Shown piece by piece: positions 61,641-64,000 of a stretch of 64,000 nt of DNA (position 1 is the stretch's first letter; each line of letters opens with the position of its first letter). The DNA is from Valencia hispanica (taxonomy: Eukaryota; Chordata; Actinopteri; Cyprinodontiformes; Valenciidae). The stretch is taken from contig OY747715.1 of assembly GCA_963556495.2 (NCBI GenBank), forward strand, positions 19,300,239-19,364,238, given 5' to 3'. The notes under the pieces are model-generated. The model was not told where the DNA came from. It did no database searches and saw nothing but the letters and a program-made list of their open reading frames with translations. The position numbers and the translations under genes were made by a program.

Positions 61641-63003
61641 CAATCAAATCAAATCAAACTTTATTTATAATGAGCTTTTCATACAAGAAGTTGCATCACA
61701 AAGTGCTTTACAGATTAAAATGACCCCACATAAAACCACCTTCCCTTACCTCCCCCACAGATTTAAAAGCATGGTCACAGTTATACCCCCCCCCCAACCC
61801 AACTCCCATGCACACACACAGTTAAAAGCAAAAGTAAAAAAGGACATTGGGGAGTGCAGATGAACCATGCAAGGAAACGCCATCAGAGGAGCCATCTGCC
61901 CCGGCAGCGGTAGATCAACAGCTGCAACCGAGGCGCTGACACAGGGCACCCAGTGGAGGCAAGGCCAAGACCCCCACCTCCACCCAAGCTCCACCTGGAG
62001 AGCACCCAGTGAGCCACAGCCGACCACCGCTCCCAGGGCAGAGGGCTCCCACAGAGGAAACACTGGAACGGGGATTAAGATAAATTAAAGAATAAAAATA
62101 AACAGTAAATTAATGTGCTAAGATTAAATAGTAAAACACTGATAAAAATATAATCATATAAAATATGCAGAGCAAATAAACAAACAGTAATAAATGATAA
62201 TCAGTTAAAAGCTAGGCTATAAAGGTGAGTCTTGAGCCTGCTCTTAAAAACATGAACGTTCTCCACCGCCCTGAGGTCCTCCGGCAGCCTGTTCCAGAGG
62301 TGAGGGCCATAAACCTGGAAAGATGCCTCGCCATGTGTGTGTGTCCTGACTTTTGGGGTGACAAGGAGACGGCTGCCAGAGGAGCGTAGAGACCGTGAAG
62401 GTTTATATGGTAAAAGCGGTTTAGAGAGATAAGAAGGCCCAAGACCATTAAGACACCTAAAAACCATTAAAAGAATCTTAAAATCGATCCTAAAACGCAA
62501 GGGGAGCCAATGCAATGATTTTAAGACCGGTGTAATGTGCTCCCGCCTTCTGGTCTTCGTCAGGACATATGTTGCTGAATTTTGTAGTAGTTGTAAAGCT
62601 GATATACTCTTTTTGGGAAGACCAGAAAGCAGGGCATTACAGTAATCAATTCTACTGGAGATAAATGCATGCATCAGTGTCTCCGTGTTGGCCTGTGAGA
62701 GAGCATGGGGCGGACTCTGGCGATGTTCTTTAGTTGATAAAAACCTTTTTTAGTAATATTTTTTATGTGAGGAATAAAAGTCAGCTCAGAGTCAAAAATC
62801 ACACCCAGGTTCTTTACTTGTAAAGAGGGATTAAAAGACAGTGATTGTAGTTTTGGTAAAAGTTTTTCTCTCTGAGCCTCAGGACCGATGACTAAAACTT
62901 CAGTTTTGTCCTGGTTGAGCTGGAGAAAGTTTTCTGCCATCCAGGATTTGATGTCTAAAATGCAGTTAAAAAGCACATCCATTGGCCGTGTGTCATCGGC
63001 CAA
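61641..63003 (-). mobile_element. L2-like LINE fragment, copy 3 (different subfamily)
   Basis: Two frames form one reverse-transcriptase C-terminal half. 62674-63174 contributes ADDTRPMDVLFNCILDIKSW, MAENFLQLNQDKTEVLVIGP and NLGVIFDSELTFIPHIKNIT. 62201-62674 contributes MHAFISSRIDYCNALLSGLP and HITPVLKSLHWLP. A frameshift near 62674-62700 separates them. The 3' untranslated region extends to about 61650 and ends in the tail (plus strand) AATCAAATCAAACTTTATTT with TGCATCACAAAGTGCTTTAC. Homology begins exactly at the ADD of the catalytic YADD box, so everything upstream is missing. The sequence upstream of that point in the 62674-63174 frame belongs to the next element, not to the LINE. Confidence 0.85.
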
Positions 63004-63233
63004 TGGATGTCGGCAACAAAAAGCTGCTTGCCGACTTTTCCTTCGCTTCTCTGACGTCATCGTTTTGAACCCACCAATAGCGCTCAAGGTGGATAAGCTA
63101 CTGCAGCTCTGCTGAAGCGAAGTCCCAGAAAACGGCACAGGTTTTGTGATTTTGGCAAAAAACGGCATAATCATAATTTAAAGACCACTGAGAATGTTTA
63201 AAAAACAGCTCAAAATATGATCGGAGTGGGACT
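63004..63233 (-). mobile_element. TTAA-type DNA element, one end
   Basis: On the minus strand, TTAA (63234-63237) is followed by AGTCCCACTCCGATCATATT and a body with ATTATGCCGTTTTTTGCC and GAAGCGAAGGAAAAGTCGGC. This matches a family of short TTAA-flanked fish elements. It is joined directly to the truncated L2 copy at about 63003; its other end is not seen. Confidence 0.6.
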
Positions 63234-63237
63234 TTAA

Positions 63238-64000
63238 AGCTTGAACTCTGTGTGTGTGTAATAGCTAAACTGTACTCTGAACAGATGAAGCACTATTAAT
63301 CGGAAAACTCAAAGAAATATAGTCAGCACAGAAACATATCAGAATCAATCAGATGAATCATAAATGTTGAGATACTATTTTTTCTCTGTTAATGCTTTTG
63401 CAAAGGTAATGAACGACCCAAAACAGCCCAAACTCAAACCATGAGTTTAATAAGAGTAATAGAAAACACAAGATGTGGTTGTTACATTAAAATAATATAT
63501 GCATTACAATAATCTTTCACATTAATAATGCAACAATGTAACTTTTTTGATTGTGCCAAGCTTGTTAGGGCTTGGATTATCATTGAAAAATAATGCAAAA
63601 TCTAATCCAGATAGCCTCGGTCAACATAATCTGGTCAGTTTAATACAAAGGTGATGCAACAACAGTGAATATGGGACAAGATGGAAGCAGATATGGAGGA
63701 TATTTGCATTTGTTGATGCTAACTGTTTAATTAATAGATTGTAGAGAGCTGCCAACTGCTCATTCATCTTTCTCTGAAGTGAGCACTTCGAACTTGCCTT
63801 TGATGTTAGATTTAGCTCTTGAAGTAATCTGCATTGCAAATAAATGCAACTTTATGTATAAAAAAGACGAAAGAAAGCATGTTACACTGTAGTGACTCAA
63901 AGATGGAACAGAATATTGCAGAGCTTGATGTTAAGTGGTTGTGCATATTTAATGTCTCTGTAAAATGCTTTACAAAAAAGACAACAAAACATATCAAAAA
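63238..64000. other. Gene-free DNA
   Basis: AT-rich sequence to the end of the window. No recognised gene or element. Confidence 0.5.

Noticed and set aside
62674..63174. Single 166-aa protein
   Set aside because: Only the part after ADDT is LINE reverse transcriptase. The N-terminal third is translation of the adjoining TTAA element.

Overview
This window reads as AT-rich, non-coding DNA from a ray-finned (teleost) fish. The evidence is the repeat content: a Tc1-type transposase with the teleost DD34E layout, L2-like LINE fragments ending in (GGCAA)n tails, tRNA-derived SINEs, hAT elements with 8-bp target-site duplications, short TTAA-flanked DNA elements and fish-type microsatellites. No species can be named from this. 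I found no host protein-coding exon, no tRNA or rRNA gene, no CRISPR array and no bacterial-type operon. Nearly every open reading frame of 60-110 codons looks like chance, or lies inside a transposable element.

Layout. 0-8 kb: gene-free DNA with an inverted-repeat element holding a 30-bp tandem array (2.33-3.10 kb), a 22-bp array beside it, and a 1.15 kb terminal-inverted-repeat element (6.69-7.84 kb). 9-16 kb: two decayed minus-strand Tc1 copies and a sharply bounded hAT element (11.73-12.47 kb). 18-28 kb: one end of a TTAA element, an L2-like LINE fragment with endonuclease and reverse-transcriptase pieces (20.53-21.90 kb), a Tc1 3' end (22.15-22.47 kb), several copies of an unassigned dispersed repeat and a 156-bp tandem duplication. 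28-33 kb: mostly unique DNA plus a non-LTR tail at 31.45-31.87 kb. 33-39.1 kb: a cluster of three hAT-like elements, two of which still carry zinc-finger coding remnants. 40.4-41.9 kb: the best-preserved Tc1 transposase, broken by one nonsense codon and a damaged 5' part, facing a second inverted Tc1 end. 44-50 kb: two L2 3' fragments cut at the same internal point, a SINE and two short DNA elements. 50-64 kb: one tRNA-derived SINE, three TTAA-type elements or ends, a long TA microsatellite and a third L2 copy cut at its YADD box.

Nothing here works together as a pathway. The window is a record of successive transposon insertions, nested and truncated, in an intron or intergenic desert. The most checkable observations are the target-site duplications, the BED-type zinc-finger exon with a splice donor inside the hAT at 38.06-39.06 kb, the uninterrupted 150-codon zinc-finger frame at 37.25-37.71 kb, and the shared truncation point of the two L2 copies. 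I did not see a new multi-gene system. All family assignments come from recognising motifs by eye, with no database search.
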